This document shows, one piece after another, positions 8,810 to 17,970 of a stretch of 64,000 nucleotides of DNA. The notes below the pieces were generated by a model that saw only the letters and a list, made by a program, of their open reading frames with translations, ran no database searches and was not told where the DNA came from. Position 1 is the stretch's first letter. Each line of letters starts with the position of its first letter. A program made the position numbers and the translations under genes. Source of the DNA: an uncultured Pseudomonas sp. (GTDB lineage Bacteria > Pseudomonadota > Gammaproteobacteria > Pseudomonadales > Pseudomonadaceae); the NCBI RefSeq assembly GCF_913777995.1, contig NZ_CAJYVE010000034.1:186001-250000 (forward strand). The letters are read 5' to 3'.

Positions 8810-10012
8810 TCAGAAGGACAGGCCTTGGTTGAGCTGCATGATCGGCAACAGCACTGCCAGCACGATGAACAACACCACGGCGCCCATCAGCAGAATCATC
8901 AGGGGTTCGAACAGCGCCATCAGCGTGTCCACCTGACGGGTGAAGCCACGCTCCTGGTTGTCGGCAACGCGTTCGAGCATGTCGGGCAGCGTGCCACTGG
9001 CCTCGCCGCTGGCCACCATGTTCAGCAGCAGAGGCGGGAAGTGCCCGGCGCCGCTCAGGGCGCGGTGCAGGCTGACGCCACCCTCGACCTGCTCGCGCAC
9101 ACCTTGCAGGGCGCGATGCACCTCGCGGTTGCCCACCGTCGCGGTGGCCACCTGCAAGGCTTCGAGCAGCGGTACGCCGCTACCGCAGAGAATCGCCAGG
9201 CTGCGCGCCAGGCGTGCACTCTCCAGCACCGCCAGCAGGTCGCCGAGCTTCGGCCAGCGCAACAGGCTGCGGTCACGGCGCAGGCGCCAGTACGGTTTGC
9301 GCAGCAGCCAGGCCGCGCCAGCACCGCCCAGCAGGGCCAGGCTCAGCAGCCAGGGGCCGGCCAGTACCAGCGCATCACTGATGCCGATCAGCACCCGAGT
9401 CACCAGCGGCAGGGTCTGCCCCGTATGGCTGAACTGTTCGGTGAGCTTGGGCACCACGAAGGTCATCAGGCCGATCACCACGGCGAACGACACCAGCATC
9501 AGCACCGCCGGGTAGATCAGCGCCGTGCGCGCCTTGTGGCGCTGACGCTGGACCTGCTCAAGATGTTCGGCCAGGCGCTCCAGTACCGGGGCCAACTTGC
9601 CGGAGCGCTCGCCAGCCTCGACCAGCGCGCAATACAGTTCATCGAACAGGCCGCCCTGGCGACGCAGGCTCTGCGCCAGGCTGTGGCCTTCGCCCAGGGC
9701 GCCGCGTACCGCCACCAGCAGGTTGCGCAACGCCGGCTGCGCCAGTTGCCGCTCCAGGGTCGCCAGGGCGTCCACCAGCGCAATGCCGGCGCTGCACAGC
9801 GTCGCCAATTGGCGGGTCAGCTCGCACAACTGCGCATGGCTCAGGCGCTGGCCACGGGGCCGCCGTGCCCGGGGTTGCTGGAGTTGCAACTGGCGGGCGA
9901 ACAGCCCCTGTTCGCGCAGCAGTTGTCGGGCATGGCGCTCGTTCTCGGCCTGCAGGCTGGCCTTGCGCACACGCCCGGCCTGGTCGAGGGCCTGGTAGGC
10001 ATAGGTCGGCAT
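8810..10012 (-). CDS. gspF: Type II secretion inner-membrane protein F
   Basis: This 400-residue polytopic platform protein has the family start MPTYAYQALD and two repeated GspF domains (about residues 65-190 and 270-390), each linked to membrane segments. GspF is thought to contact the GspE ATPase and pseudopilins. It lies 3 bases after gspE and 18 bases before gspG. Length and domain layout are normal. Confidence 0.93.
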   Translation of the reverse strand: MPTYAYQALDQAGRVRKASLQAENERHARQLLREQGLFARQLQLQQPRARRPRGQRLSHAQLCELTRQLATLCSAGIALVDALATLERQLAQPALRNLLVAVRGALGEGHSLAQSLRRQGGLFDELYCALVEAGERSGKLAPVLERLAEHLEQVQRQRHKARTALIYPAVLMLVSFAVVIGLMTFVVPKLTEQFSHTGQTLPLVTRVLIGISDALVLAGPWLLSLALLGGAGAAWLLRKPYWRLRRDRSLLRWPKLGDLLAVLESARLARSLAILCGSGVPLLEALQVATATVGNREVHRALQGVREQVEGGVSLHRALSGAGHFPPLLLNMVASGEASGTLPDMLERVADNQERGFTRQVDTLMALFEPLMILLMGAVVLFIVLAVLLPIMQLNQGLSF

Positions 10013-10015
10013 GCG

Positions 10016-11473
10016 TCAGCCCCGCACCGCGCGCAGCACTTCGGCCAGGCTGGTGCGGCCCTGGCGCAGGCAGTCGCTGGCCATCGCCGCCAGGCTCTGG
10101 CGACGATCCTTGAGGTAATCGAGCATCGCCACTTCGCTGGCGCCGTCGTAGAGCAGGCGAATCAGACCGTCGTCCAACTCGATGAACTCGTACAGACCGA
10201 TCCGCCCGTCATAGCCACTGCCCTGGCACTGCTCGCAACCCTGCGGGTGACAGGTCTCGTGCAGCCCGGCCAGCTCCGGCCACAGCGCACGCTCGGCGGC
10301 CTGCAACGGCTGAGGCCGGGCGCAGGCGCACAGCCGGCGCACCAGGCGCTGGGCCAGCACGCCCTTGAGGCTGGAGGCGATGAGAAATGGCTCGACGCCC
10401 ATGTCGCGCAGGCGGGTCACCGCGCCCACGGCGCTGTTGGTGTGCAGGGTAGACAGCACCAGGTGTCCGGTGAGGCTGGCCTGCACGGCGATCTGCGCGG
10501 TTTCCTGGTCGCGGATTTCACCCAGCATGATGACGTCCGGGTCCTGGCGCAGGATGGCGCGCAGGCCGCTGGCGAAGGTCAGCCCGGCACGCGGGTTGAT
10601 GGCGGTCTGGCCGATGCCGGTGATGGCGTACTCCACCGGGTCTTCGACGGTAAGAATGTTGCACGCGCCGTCGTTGAGGCTGTTGAGGCTGGCGTACAGC
10701 GTGGTGGTCTTGCCCGAGCCGGTCGGCCCGGTGCTCAGCACGATGCCATTGGGCCGCGCCAGGCAGGCACGCAGGCCACGCTCGACGGCTTCGGGCATAC
10801 CCAGGTTGGCCAGGTCGAGCAGGCTGGCCTGCTTGTCCAGTACGCGCATCACCACCCGTTCGCCATGGATGCCCGGCAGGGTCGAAACGCGGATGTCCAC
10901 TTCGCGGCCAGCGGCACGCAGGGTGATACGCCCGTCCTGCGGCTGGCGCTTCTCGGCGATGTCCAGGCGCGCCATGACCTTGATTCGCGACACCAGCATC
11001 GCCGACAGTGCGCGGGGTGGGCGCAGCACTTCGCGCAGGTGACCGTCGACGCGCAGGCGGATCACCAGGCTGGCCTCGAAGGTTTCCACATGAATGTCCG
11101 AAGCCTGCAGCCGCAGCGCCTCGCCGAACAGGCCATTGATAAGGCGGATCACCGGCGCGTCGTTGTCGCTTTCCAGCAGGTCTTCGACCTTGGGCAGTTC
11201 ACTCATCAGGCTGTCGAGGTCGACCTGCTCGCCGATCCCCTCGATCAGCGCCGCCGTGCTGGCTTCGCCGGCCTGGTACAGGCTGCCCAAGTGCTTGTCA
11301 TAGTCGGCGGCGGCCAGATGCTGCACCGCCAGGGGACGGCCATGCACACGCAAGACTTCCTGCAAGGTGTCGGTGTCGGCACCGGCGCGCAGCAGCAGTT
11401 GCCAGCCCGCTCCGTCAGGCACCCGCGCCACGCCGGCCTGGCGTGCCAGGCGATAAGGCAACAGGCCGCTCAC
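10016..11473 (-). CDS. gspE: Type II secretion ATPase E
   Basis: This is a 485-residue cytoplasmic traffic ATPase. The Walker A GPTGSGKT is at residues 249-256, the Asp-box and Walker B VIMLGEIRD near 314-322, and the His-box STLHTNSA just after. The zinc-finger region is present, although its first pair reads CAC (382, 384) rather than CxxC. The second pair is CEQC (413-416). The GTG start overlaps the gspD stop. It powers pseudopilus assembly through GspL and GspF. Confidence 0.93.
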   Translation of the reverse strand: MSGLLPYRLARQAGVARVPDGAGWQLLLRAGADTDTLQEVLRVHGRPLAVQHLAAADYDKHLGSLYQAGEASTAALIEGIGEQVDLDSLMSELPKVEDLLESDNDAPVIRLINGLFGEALRLQASDIHVETFEASLVIRLRVDGHLREVLRPPRALSAMLVSRIKVMARLDIAEKRQPQDGRITLRAAGREVDIRVSTLPGIHGERVVMRVLDKQASLLDLANLGMPEAVERGLRACLARPNGIVLSTGPTGSGKTTTLYASLNSLNDGACNILTVEDPVEYAITGIGQTAINPRAGLTFASGLRAILRQDPDVIMLGEIRDQETAQIAVQASLTGHLVLSTLHTNSAVGAVTRLRDMGVEPFLIASSLKGVLAQRLVRRLCACARPQPLQAAERALWPELAGLHETCHPQGCEQCQGSGYDGRIGLYEFIELDDGLIRLLYDGASEVAMLDYLKDRRQSLAAMASDCLRQGRTSLAEVLRAVRG

Positions 11474-13428
11474 CAGGCCAACCCTGTGCTGGCCGCGTCC
11501 AGGCGCTCGCGGCTGGCCGGGAACAGTTGCAGCAGGCGCTCAGCGTCCTGGCGTTCGGGCAGAGCCAGGCGAGTGGTGCTGCGCAGGTTCTGGTACTTCT
11601 CGCTGCTCAACTGCGCCAGGGTCTGGTCATCACGCACGATGCGCGGGCGGATGAACACCATCAGATTCTGTTTGACCCGCTGCGTGGCGTTGGAGCGGAA
11701 CAGCCGGCCCAGGCCAGGGATGTCGCCGAGCAGCGGCACGCGCTGGTCGCTGTCGGTGGTCTGGTCACCGATCAGCCCGCCGAGCACCACCAGGCCGTTG
11801 TCGGCGACCATGACCTTGGTCTTGATCTCGCGCTTGTTGGTGATCACGTCACTGGCCGCCGCGCTTTCGGCAATGGACGAGACTTCCTGGACGATGTCCA
11901 TGCGCACGGTGTTGTCGATGTTGATCTGCGGCTTGATGCGCAGCTTCACACCCACTTCGCGACGCTCGATGGTCTGGTAGGGGTTGGCGTTGTTCTGGGT
12001 CACCGAGCCGGTGACGAAGGGCACTTCCTGGCCCACCAGAATCGACGCCTCGGCGTTGTCCAGGGTCAGCAGGGTCGGGGTGGAAAGCAGGTTGAAACCG
12101 CTCTGTCCCTTCAGGGCGTTGATCAGCGCGATGAAGTTCAGCCCCCCACCGATGTGCCCGACCCCGGCCGCTGCGCCCTGCACGCCAGAGAGCAGTTGCG
12201 CCAGCCCGGCGGTGTCACGGTCCTGGGCCAGGGCGCCGACCGCCGCCACACTCGGCGTGGTGCCGCCCGGGAAGTTCACCGTGCCACCGCCCAGGCTGTC
12301 GTGCTGGAACAGCCACTGCACGCCCAGCTCCTGCACGCGGGTGTCGGAGACCTCGGCGATGATCGCTTCGACCACCACCTGGGCACGGCGAATGTCCAGT
12401 TGCTCGACGATGCTGCGGTAATTGGCCAGCTCGCTGTCCGGGCCGACCATCACCACCGCGTTGGTGCCCTCTTCGTATTCCATGCGCACGCCATTGCCGC
12501 TCACCAGCAGCGGCCTCTCGCCCTCGGCAGCGGTGCCGGGCGGCGCGGCGCTGTCCTCCTGGCCCAGGCCGCGCAGCACCTTGACCACTTCGGCGGCGTT
12601 GGCGTGGCGCAGGTACATCACCACGGTGTTGCTGTTGTGCTGCGCGTCGCGCGGTTTGTCCAGTTGGCGCAGCAGTGCGCGCACGCGTTGGCGGCTGTCG
12701 TTGCTGCCGCGCACCAGCAAGGCGTTGCTACGCGGGTCGGCGACCACCTGGGCGCTGTCGGCGCCTTGTTCGCGGGCCAGCAGCCGGGTGACCAGTTGCG
12801 CGGTGTCATTGGCGCTGGCGTGGTTGAGCGGCACCACTTCCAGCGGCTCCTGGCTGACCTGGTCGAGCTGCACCAGCAGGTTGTCGATGCGGTCGAGGTT
12901 GCTGCGCCAGTCGGTAACCACCAGCAGGTTGGCCGACGGATATGGGGTGATGACCCCGACCCGGGGGTCGATCAGCGGGCGCAGGATGTTGAGCATCTGC
13001 TCGCTGGCGGCATTGCGCACGTTGAACACCCGGGTGGCCATGCCGTCGTTGGCCTGGCCGTTGCTGCGCCGCGACTCCACCGGCACCGGCTCCAGGCGCG
13101 CCGATTCGTCGGGGACGATCTTCACGTTGCCATTGGGCAGGTCCACGGCAGCAAAGCCCTGGGCGCGCAATTGTGAGAGGAAGATGGCGTAGATCTCGTC
13201 GCTGCCGAGCATCTCCAGGCTGCGTACGGTGACCTTGCCCTTGACCCGGGGGTCGACGATGAAAGTCGTGTGGGTGATGCGCGACACGCTGTCGATGAAC
13301 TCGGACAGCTCGGTGTCAACGAAATTGACCTCGTAAACCGGCTCTTCTTCGGCGCCGACCCCGCCGGTGGCAAGCAGGCCGCACAGCAGGGCGATACGCA
13401 GTGGGTGACGAATGCGAGTGGGGACCAT
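11470..13428 (-). CDS. gspD: Type II secretion outer-membrane secretin D
   Basis: This 652-residue secretin has a Sec signal peptide (residues 1-25, ending near GGVGAEE). An N0 domain, three N1-N3 repeats and the C-terminal secretin core follow. The core features are recognisable: VPFVTG, then the VGVKLRIKPQIN segment and the LVVLGGLIGDQ segment. It forms the multimeric outer-membrane channel. AGGG lies six bases before the ATG. No pilotin (gspS) gene is next to it. Confidence 0.93.
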   Translation of the reverse strand: MVPTRIRHPLRIALLCGLLATGGVGAEEEPVYEVNFVDTELSEFIDSVSRITHTTFIVDPRVKGKVTVRSLEMLGSDEIYAIFLSQLRAQGFAAVDLPNGNVKIVPDESARLEPVPVESRRSNGQANDGMATRVFNVRNAASEQMLNILRPLIDPRVGVITPYPSANLLVVTDWRSNLDRIDNLLVQLDQVSQEPLEVVPLNHASANDTAQLVTRLLAREQGADSAQVVADPRSNALLVRGSNDSRQRVRALLRQLDKPRDAQHNSNTVVMYLRHANAAEVVKVLRGLGQEDSAAPPGTAAEGERPLLVSGNGVRMEYEEGTNAVVMVGPDSELANYRSIVEQLDIRRAQVVVEAIIAEVSDTRVQELGVQWLFQHDSLGGGTVNFPGGTTPSVAAVGALAQDRDTAGLAQLLSGVQGAAAGVGHIGGGLNFIALINALKGQSGFNLLSTPTLLTLDNAEASILVGQEVPFVTGSVTQNNANPYQTIERREVGVKLRIKPQINIDNTVRMDIVQEVSSIAESAAASDVITNKREIKTKVMVADNGLVVLGGLIGDQTTDSDQRVPLLGDIPGLGRLFRSNATQRVKQNLMVFIRPRIVRDDQTLAQLSSEKYQNLRSTTRLALPERQDAERLLQLFPASRERLDAASTGLAW

Positions 13429-13430
13429 GT

Positions 13431-13859
13431 TCAACCCTGTTGCTTGATGCCGAATGGAGGACGTTGCGCCGGCCACGGCAGGCGCTCGCGCTGGCCGTGG
13501 TTGTCGAAGATCAGCCCGCGCTCGTCGATGTCCTGCAGCACCACGCCGGGCGCCAGGCGCTGGCCGCGCGTGAGGGTGCGCTGGCGCTGTTCGAAGCGCA
13601 GCACCACCACCGTGGCGGCCAGTTCGCGAGCCTTGAAACTGCCGATGTATTCCACCGGCAGGCGGGTCAGGGGCAGCTCGCCGCTGTTCGCGGCGCGGCC
13701 ATGCCAATGCCCGTCAAGCAACTGCGGCAGCGCTACCAGAGCGGGCGCCGGCAGCGCTGCGACGGCCTGGCCGTCAGTGAGCTGCAGCACGCATTGCGCC
13801 GCCAGCCAGCCGCACAGGGCGACCAGCAACAGATGGCTGGCACTGCGCAGGCGGCTCAA
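13431..13859 (-). CDS. gspC: Short type II secretion protein C
   Basis: This 142-residue bitopic protein has one N-terminal membrane segment, then a homology region rich in GxxLxPGVVLQDI and GLIFDNHGQRERL motifs. That matches the HR domain of GspC that docks onto the secretin N0 domain. The usual C-terminal PDZ or coiled-coil domain is absent, so the protein is about half the length of XcpP/OutC. The start appears to be TTG, overlapping the upstream TGA, with GAGG seven bases before it. It sits directly before gspD, as expected. Confidence 0.8.
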   Translation of the reverse strand: MSRLRSASHLLLVALCGWLAAQCVLQLTDGQAVAALPAPALVALPQLLDGHWHGRAANSGELPLTRLPVEYIGSFKARELAATVVVLRFEQRQRTLTRGQRLAPGVVLQDIDERGLIFDNHGQRERLPWPAQRPPFGIKQQG

Positions 13860-15502
13860 CCGGCCACCTCACGCGGATGCCAGCCAGGGTGCCCCTGCAC
13901 GTAACGCATGGGCGGCGGCGTCTGTGCAGCCAGTTGCCAACTTTCGGGCCGCTCGCGCAGCCAGGCTTCCAGGTGTTGCCACAACGGCTGGCCGGCACGG
14001 GCATCGAAGCCCAGGCCGAAGGTGCGGCAGGCACCGGCCGGCTGGCCAAGGCCACTGACACGCTGGCCGCTGGCGCTGTAGGTGACTTCCCAGGGGTGAC
14101 CGAACCAGCGCGGCAGGTCCTGGCTGTTGTCCAGCAGCAACGGCTCGCCGAACAGCTGCTCGGCAGCATTCTCCAGCACTTGCGGCACCTGGCTGGCGGA
14201 GACCTCGACCACCGGTGCCGGATAACTACCGGTCAGGCTCAGCAGGTGCTCGCGGGTAATCATCTGCCCACGGGGCAGCGGGCTGTCGTAGCGCAGGCCC
14301 GGCAGCAGCACGGCACGCTCGGACTGGTCGGACAGGGCCTGGTGCAGCAGGCGGTCCCAACTGCCGCCACGCACATCGCGGCGCCAGAGGTGCTCCGGTG
14401 CCCGCGCCAGCGGCTGGTCGAGCCAGCCAGCATGTGCGGCGCGCTGCTGGTGGGCCAGCTGGCGCAGGCGCTGGGCTTCGGCCTGTTCCGACACGCCCAG
14501 GGCGCCCTCGAAGGCCGGCTGGAATTGCGCCGTGAATTGCCATTGCCCGCCAGCCTGCTGGCAGCGAATGCGAAACGCGCCACTGGCTCGGCTGCCGCCG
14601 AACAGCACCGGCACGCGCTTGCCGGAGGCCTGCAGGGCCTGCACCGGTTGCGGCCAGAAGTCCTGGCCACGGGCGCAGAGCAACAGGTCGACGTGACTGA
14701 CCCGCTCGGCCAGCCACAAACCCGGCCCGGTGCCGACGTCAGCCAGGGCCACCACCAACTCCGCTTCGGCGCGCGCCTGCTCGAAGGCCGGGCGCAGGCT
14801 GCCCAGCCACTGGCGCAGTGAAGCCTTCTGGTCACGGGCATAAGGGTCGGTGATGCCGACGACGGCGATGCGCACGCCCCCGCGTTTGAAAAATGTCACG
14901 GGCCGGGTGCCGAGGCGCTGCGCCAGGCCAGGCTCCAGGCCCGCGCCCAGCACCGGCTGGGCGAACTGACGGTACAACCCGGCGCAGGCTTCGGGCCACA
15001 GCAGGCGCTCGTCACTGCTGACTCGCACCTCGCTGCCCAGCAGCGCACTGCCCTGCACACCAGACACACCCTGGGTCAGGTAGGCCAGGCCGCTGCCATT
15101 CCAGCACTGGCCGTTCTCCAGGGTCAGGCTGTTGCCCTCGCCCGCCTCACGGCGCAGACGCTGCAGCACAGCACCCAGCACCGGATAACCGCCGGTTTGC
15201 ACCTGGCCGACCAGGCTGGCATCCAGCAGCCCGGCGAGACTGGCATCCACACTGCCAGCAGCGCGGGCGTCCTGGCCGCTGATCCAGGGTGCCTGGCCAA
15301 TACGCGTTGCCGGCCCCAGGCGCGTGGCGGGCACCACCGGCAGGCCGGGCTGGCGTGCGTCGAGGGTATCGGCAACGTACAGCAGGTCCAGGCTGCCGCC
15401 GCTGCCGCCAGCACTCGGCAGCGTCGAGCAGGCCGACAGCCAGGGCGCCATGGCACCGACCGTCATCCATCCCAGAACATCGCGCCGCCCCATTGAAACC
15501 AT
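13856..15502 (-). CDS. Tat-exported SoxB/5'-nucleotidase-like lipoprotein, first gene of the T2SS operon
   Basis: This is a 548-residue protein. Its leader combines a twin-arginine motif (GRRDVLGW, Arg6-Arg7) with a lipobox ending in Cys25 (WLSAC), so it is a predicted Tat lipoprotein. The body aligns by eye with SoxB/5'-nucleotidase proteins, including a C-terminal nucleotidase-type domain (ITREHLLSLTGSYP). The metal-binding signatures are altered: DTL instead of DTH at 45-47, ENGQCWNGS where GGDTWQGS is expected, and ARGQD where GHTHD is expected. It heads the xcp operon behind a PHO box and is a likely T2SS cargo or accessory factor. It may correspond to the gene called uxpA in P. putida; I am unsure of that name. 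Confidence 0.8.
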   Translation of the reverse strand: MVSMGRRDVLGWMTVGAMAPWLSACSTLPSAGGSGGSLDLLYVADTLDARQPGLPVVPATRLGPATRIGQAPWISGQDARAAGSVDASLAGLLDASLVGQVQTGGYPVLGAVLQRLRREAGEGNSLTLENGQCWNGSGLAYLTQGVSGVQGSALLGSEVRVSSDERLLWPEACAGLYRQFAQPVLGAGLEPGLAQRLGTRPVTFFKRGGVRIAVVGITDPYARDQKASLRQWLGSLRPAFEQARAEAELVVALADVGTGPGLWLAERVSHVDLLLCARGQDFWPQPVQALQASGKRVPVLFGGSRASGAFRIRCQQAGGQWQFTAQFQPAFEGALGVSEQAEAQRLRQLAHQQRAAHAGWLDQPLARAPEHLWRRDVRGGSWDRLLHQALSDQSERAVLLPGLRYDSPLPRGQMITREHLLSLTGSYPAPVVEVSASQVPQVLENAAEQLFGEPLLLDNSQDLPRWFGHPWEVTYSASGQRVSGLGQPAGACRTFGLGFDARAGQPLWQHLEAWLRERPESWQLAAQTPPPMRYVQGHPGWHPREVAG

Positions 15503-15540
15503 CGTTCGCGCACCTTGTGGCCGTTGCAGTACAGGGGCGG

Positions 15541-15575
15541 CATATTGGCGAGGGCAAATGACAGTTTGATGGCAG
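15541..15575 (-). promoter_or_regulatory. PHO box and -10 element of the T2SS operon
   Basis: Read on the minus strand, 15575-15558 is CTGCCAT-CAAA-CTGTCAT, two 7-base repeats with the canonical 4-base spacer of a PhoB site (consensus CTGTCAT twice). One base differs from consensus across the two repeats. An AATATG -10-like hexamer lies 11 bases downstream at 15546-15541, which is PhoB-promoter geometry. The site is 56 bases upstream of the SoxB-like gene start and predicts induction of the whole gsp operon by phosphate starvation. Confidence 0.8.
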
Positions 15576-15880
15576 TTTTACAACCGAGCAGCCATATGAC
15601 GCGCGCAAGTAGGAAATAATCAGGCGGAACTTTCATTGAATAAATCAGCCATGACGAATAACAGCGCCCTGCGCCGGGCGCTCTGGAAAACCCTATCCAG
15701 GTCAGTGGCTTGCATATGGCCACTCGCAAGATCGTCTTTTTGTCAGGCCAGTTACAACTTGAAACATATACAGGCCGAGCCGTTGCATAACTTAACCAAA
15801 CTGCCAACTAATCATCACACTCGCCACCTAAAGTCCGCGTCTCCTTATCCAATCCTGACTTCAAAAAAAGGACCTGATGA
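15576..15880. other. Intergenic region upstream of uxpB
   Basis: The divergent gap between the SoxB-like gene and uxpB is AT-rich relative to its surroundings. No second full PHO box facing uxpB is evident. The best candidate half-site is TTGTCA near 15739, followed 11 bases later by a poor copy. A short CGCCCTGCGCCGGGCG hairpin lies at about 15664-15680. I see no coding sequence here. Confidence 0.4.
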
Positions 15881-17932
15881 ATGAGTCGTGATACCGGCGA
15901 TAACCTGAACCGCAACCCCAGCGTCAACGAACCCATGGCGTCGGTGATCGACACCTACCTCAGCCGCCGCAGCGTGGTTCGTGGTGGCCTGGCGGGTGCC
16001 ATCGCGCTGATCGCCGGCACCGGCCTGACCGGCTGCTTCGACAGCGGTGGCGGCAGTTCCAACGATGCGCCGGCGACCCCGACCGATCCGGTCACACCAA
16101 CCCCCGAGCAGCCAAAGCTGAAGCTGGGCTTCAACTCCATCCCCGGCTCGCGCACCGACGCCTGCGTGGTGGCCGCCGGTTACGTCGCGCACATCCTCGC
16201 GCCGTGGGGCACGCCGTTCAACGCCACTGCCAACCCCTGGAAGAGCGACGGCACCAACACTTCCACCGACCAGGCCAACGCAGCGGGCATGCACCATGAC
16301 GGCATCCGCTACTTCCCGATCAATGGCAGTTCCACCGACGGCATCATCGCCATCAACTACGAATACATCGACCAGGCCGCCCTGCACCCCAACGGTGCCA
16401 CCACGGTCAGCGGCAAGCGCCCGGTGGAAGAAGTGCGCAAGGAAATCAACGCCCACGGTGCCGGTGTGATGCACGTGCGCAAGGTCGACGGCCGCTGGCA
16501 GATCGTCAACAACGACCCGCTCAACCGCCGCTTCACCACCGCTTCGGTGATGAACATTGCCGGCCCCCTGCGTGGCACCGACCACGTGAAGACCAAGTTC
16601 TCGGCAGACGGCACCCGTACCCGTGGCACCAACAACAACTGCGGTAACGGCTACACCCCATGGGGCACCTACCTGACCTGTGAAGAGAACTGGCCAGGCA
16701 TCTTCATCAACAAGGGCACCTTGCCGGCCGACCAGCGCCGCATCGGCGTCGCCACCTCACAGACCAACTACCGTTGGGAAACCGCGGCCGGTGACAGCTC
16801 CGAGGTCAACGACGAGTTCGCCCGCTTCGACATCACCCCCACCGGTGCCAGTGCCACGGCCGACTACCGCAACGAAGCCAGCACCTACGGCTACATCGTC
16901 GAGATCGATCCGTACAACCCGTCCAGCACGCCGGTCAAACGCACCGCCCTGGGCCGCTTCCGTCACGAAGGCTGCTGGCCAGGGCTGGTGACCGAAGGCA
17001 AGCCGGTGGTGTTCTACATGGGTGACGACTCGCAGAACGAGTACCTGTACAAGTTCGTCTCCACCGCCTTGTGGAGCGCGGCAGACGCCAACCCTACCGA
17101 CCGCCTGGCCACCGGCGCCAAGTACATGGACAGCGGCAAGCTCTATGTGGCCAAGTTCAACGCTGACGGCACCGGCACCTGGCTGCTGCTCGACGTGACC
17201 TCGCCGACCACCGATGGCAGCACCTTGGGCGCCAAGTTCACCGACTTGCCGGGCATCATCCTCAATACCCGTGGCGCTGCCGACGCCGTGGGCGCCACGC
17301 CGATGGACCGCCCGGAGTGGACCGCCGTGAACCCGCTCAACGGCGATGCGTACCTGACCCTGACCAACAACACCAGCCGTACCACCGCCAACCCGGCCAA
17401 CCCGCGCGTGCCCAACCGCCACGGCCACGTGATCCGCTGGCATGACGCCGACAACCAGACGTCCTTCACCTGGGACATCTTCGTCTACGGCGCCAACGCC
17501 TCCGGTACTGCCGACCTCAACCGTTCCGGCCTGACCGAACTGAACCAGTTCGCCAGCCCCGACGGCATGACCTTCGACAGCCGCGGCATCCTGTGGATCC
17601 AGACCGACAATGGCGAGTCGACCATCACCAGCTACACCAACGACCAGATGCTGGCGGTAATCCCCAGCAACCTGGTCGATGCCAACGGCAAGCAGGTACC
17701 GGTCAACGCCAGCAACCAGGCCGACCTGCGCCGCTTCTTCGTCGGCCCCAATGGCTGCGAAGTGACCGGCGTGACCTTCACCCCGGACAACAAGAGCGTG
17801 TTCATCAATATCCAGCACCCGGATAACTGGCCGTCCACCCAAGTGGCCACCGACGTGACCGTCGGCACGGTGCGTCCGCGCTCCTCGACCGTGGTGATCC
17901 AGCGCGCCGATGGTGGTGAGCTGGGCGTCTGA
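15881..17932 (+). CDS. uxpB: PhoX-family phosphatase, Tat lipoprotein secreted by the Xcp T2SS
   Basis: This is a 683-residue PhoX (DUF839) phosphatase. The leader has a long n-region, a twin-arginine SRRSVVRGG (Arg29-Arg30) and a lipobox ending in Cys52 (LTGC), so export by Tat and lipidation are predicted. PhoX core motifs are present: TNNNCGNG, YLTCEENWPG, RHEGCWPG and SPDGMTFD. PhoX enzymes use iron and calcium to hydrolyse phosphate esters. AAGGA lies eight bases before the ATG. The gene next to xcp and tat in P. putida KT2440 has exactly this leader type. It was reported as UxpB, a low-phosphate-induced Tat- and Xcp-dependent phosphatase. The symbol rests on that match. Confidence 0.92.
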   Translation: MSRDTGDNLNRNPSVNEPMASVIDTYLSRRSVVRGGLAGAIALIAGTGLTGCFDSGGGSSNDAPATPTDPVTPTPEQPKLKLGFNSIPGSRTDACVVAAGYVAHILAPWGTPFNATANPWKSDGTNTSTDQANAAGMHHDGIRYFPINGSSTDGIIAINYEYIDQAALHPNGATTVSGKRPVEEVRKEINAHGAGVMHVRKVDGRWQIVNNDPLNRRFTTASVMNIAGPLRGTDHVKTKFSADGTRTRGTNNNCGNGYTPWGTYLTCEENWPGIFINKGTLPADQRRIGVATSQTNYRWETAAGDSSEVNDEFARFDITPTGASATADYRNEASTYGYIVEIDPYNPSSTPVKRTALGRFRHEGCWPGLVTEGKPVVFYMGDDSQNEYLYKFVSTALWSAADANPTDRLATGAKYMDSGKLYVAKFNADGTGTWLLLDVTSPTTDGSTLGAKFTDLPGIILNTRGAADAVGATPMDRPEWTAVNPLNGDAYLTLTNNTSRTTANPANPRVPNRHGHVIRWHDADNQTSFTWDIFVYGANASGTADLNRSGLTELNQFASPDGMTFDSRGILWIQTDNGESTITSYTNDQMLAVIPSNLVDANGKQVPVNASNQADLRRFFVGPNGCEVTGVTFTPDNKSVFINIQHPDNWPSTQVATDVTVGTVRPRSSTVVIQRADGGELGV

Positions 17933-17970
17933 TACCCCGCCTCGCTCGCGCAAACCGCCCCACCTTGGTG

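Noticed and set aside
8825..11980. Very long open frame (1051 codons) on the plus strand antisense to gspF-gspE-gspD
   Set aside because: High-GC codon bias opens opposite frames. Composition is Gln/His/Ala/Arg-rich with no recognisable domain, while the minus strand encodes clear T2SS genes.
15720..15760. PHO box facing uxpB
   Set aside because: Only one TTGTCA half-site is acceptable; the second repeat matches about three of seven positions.
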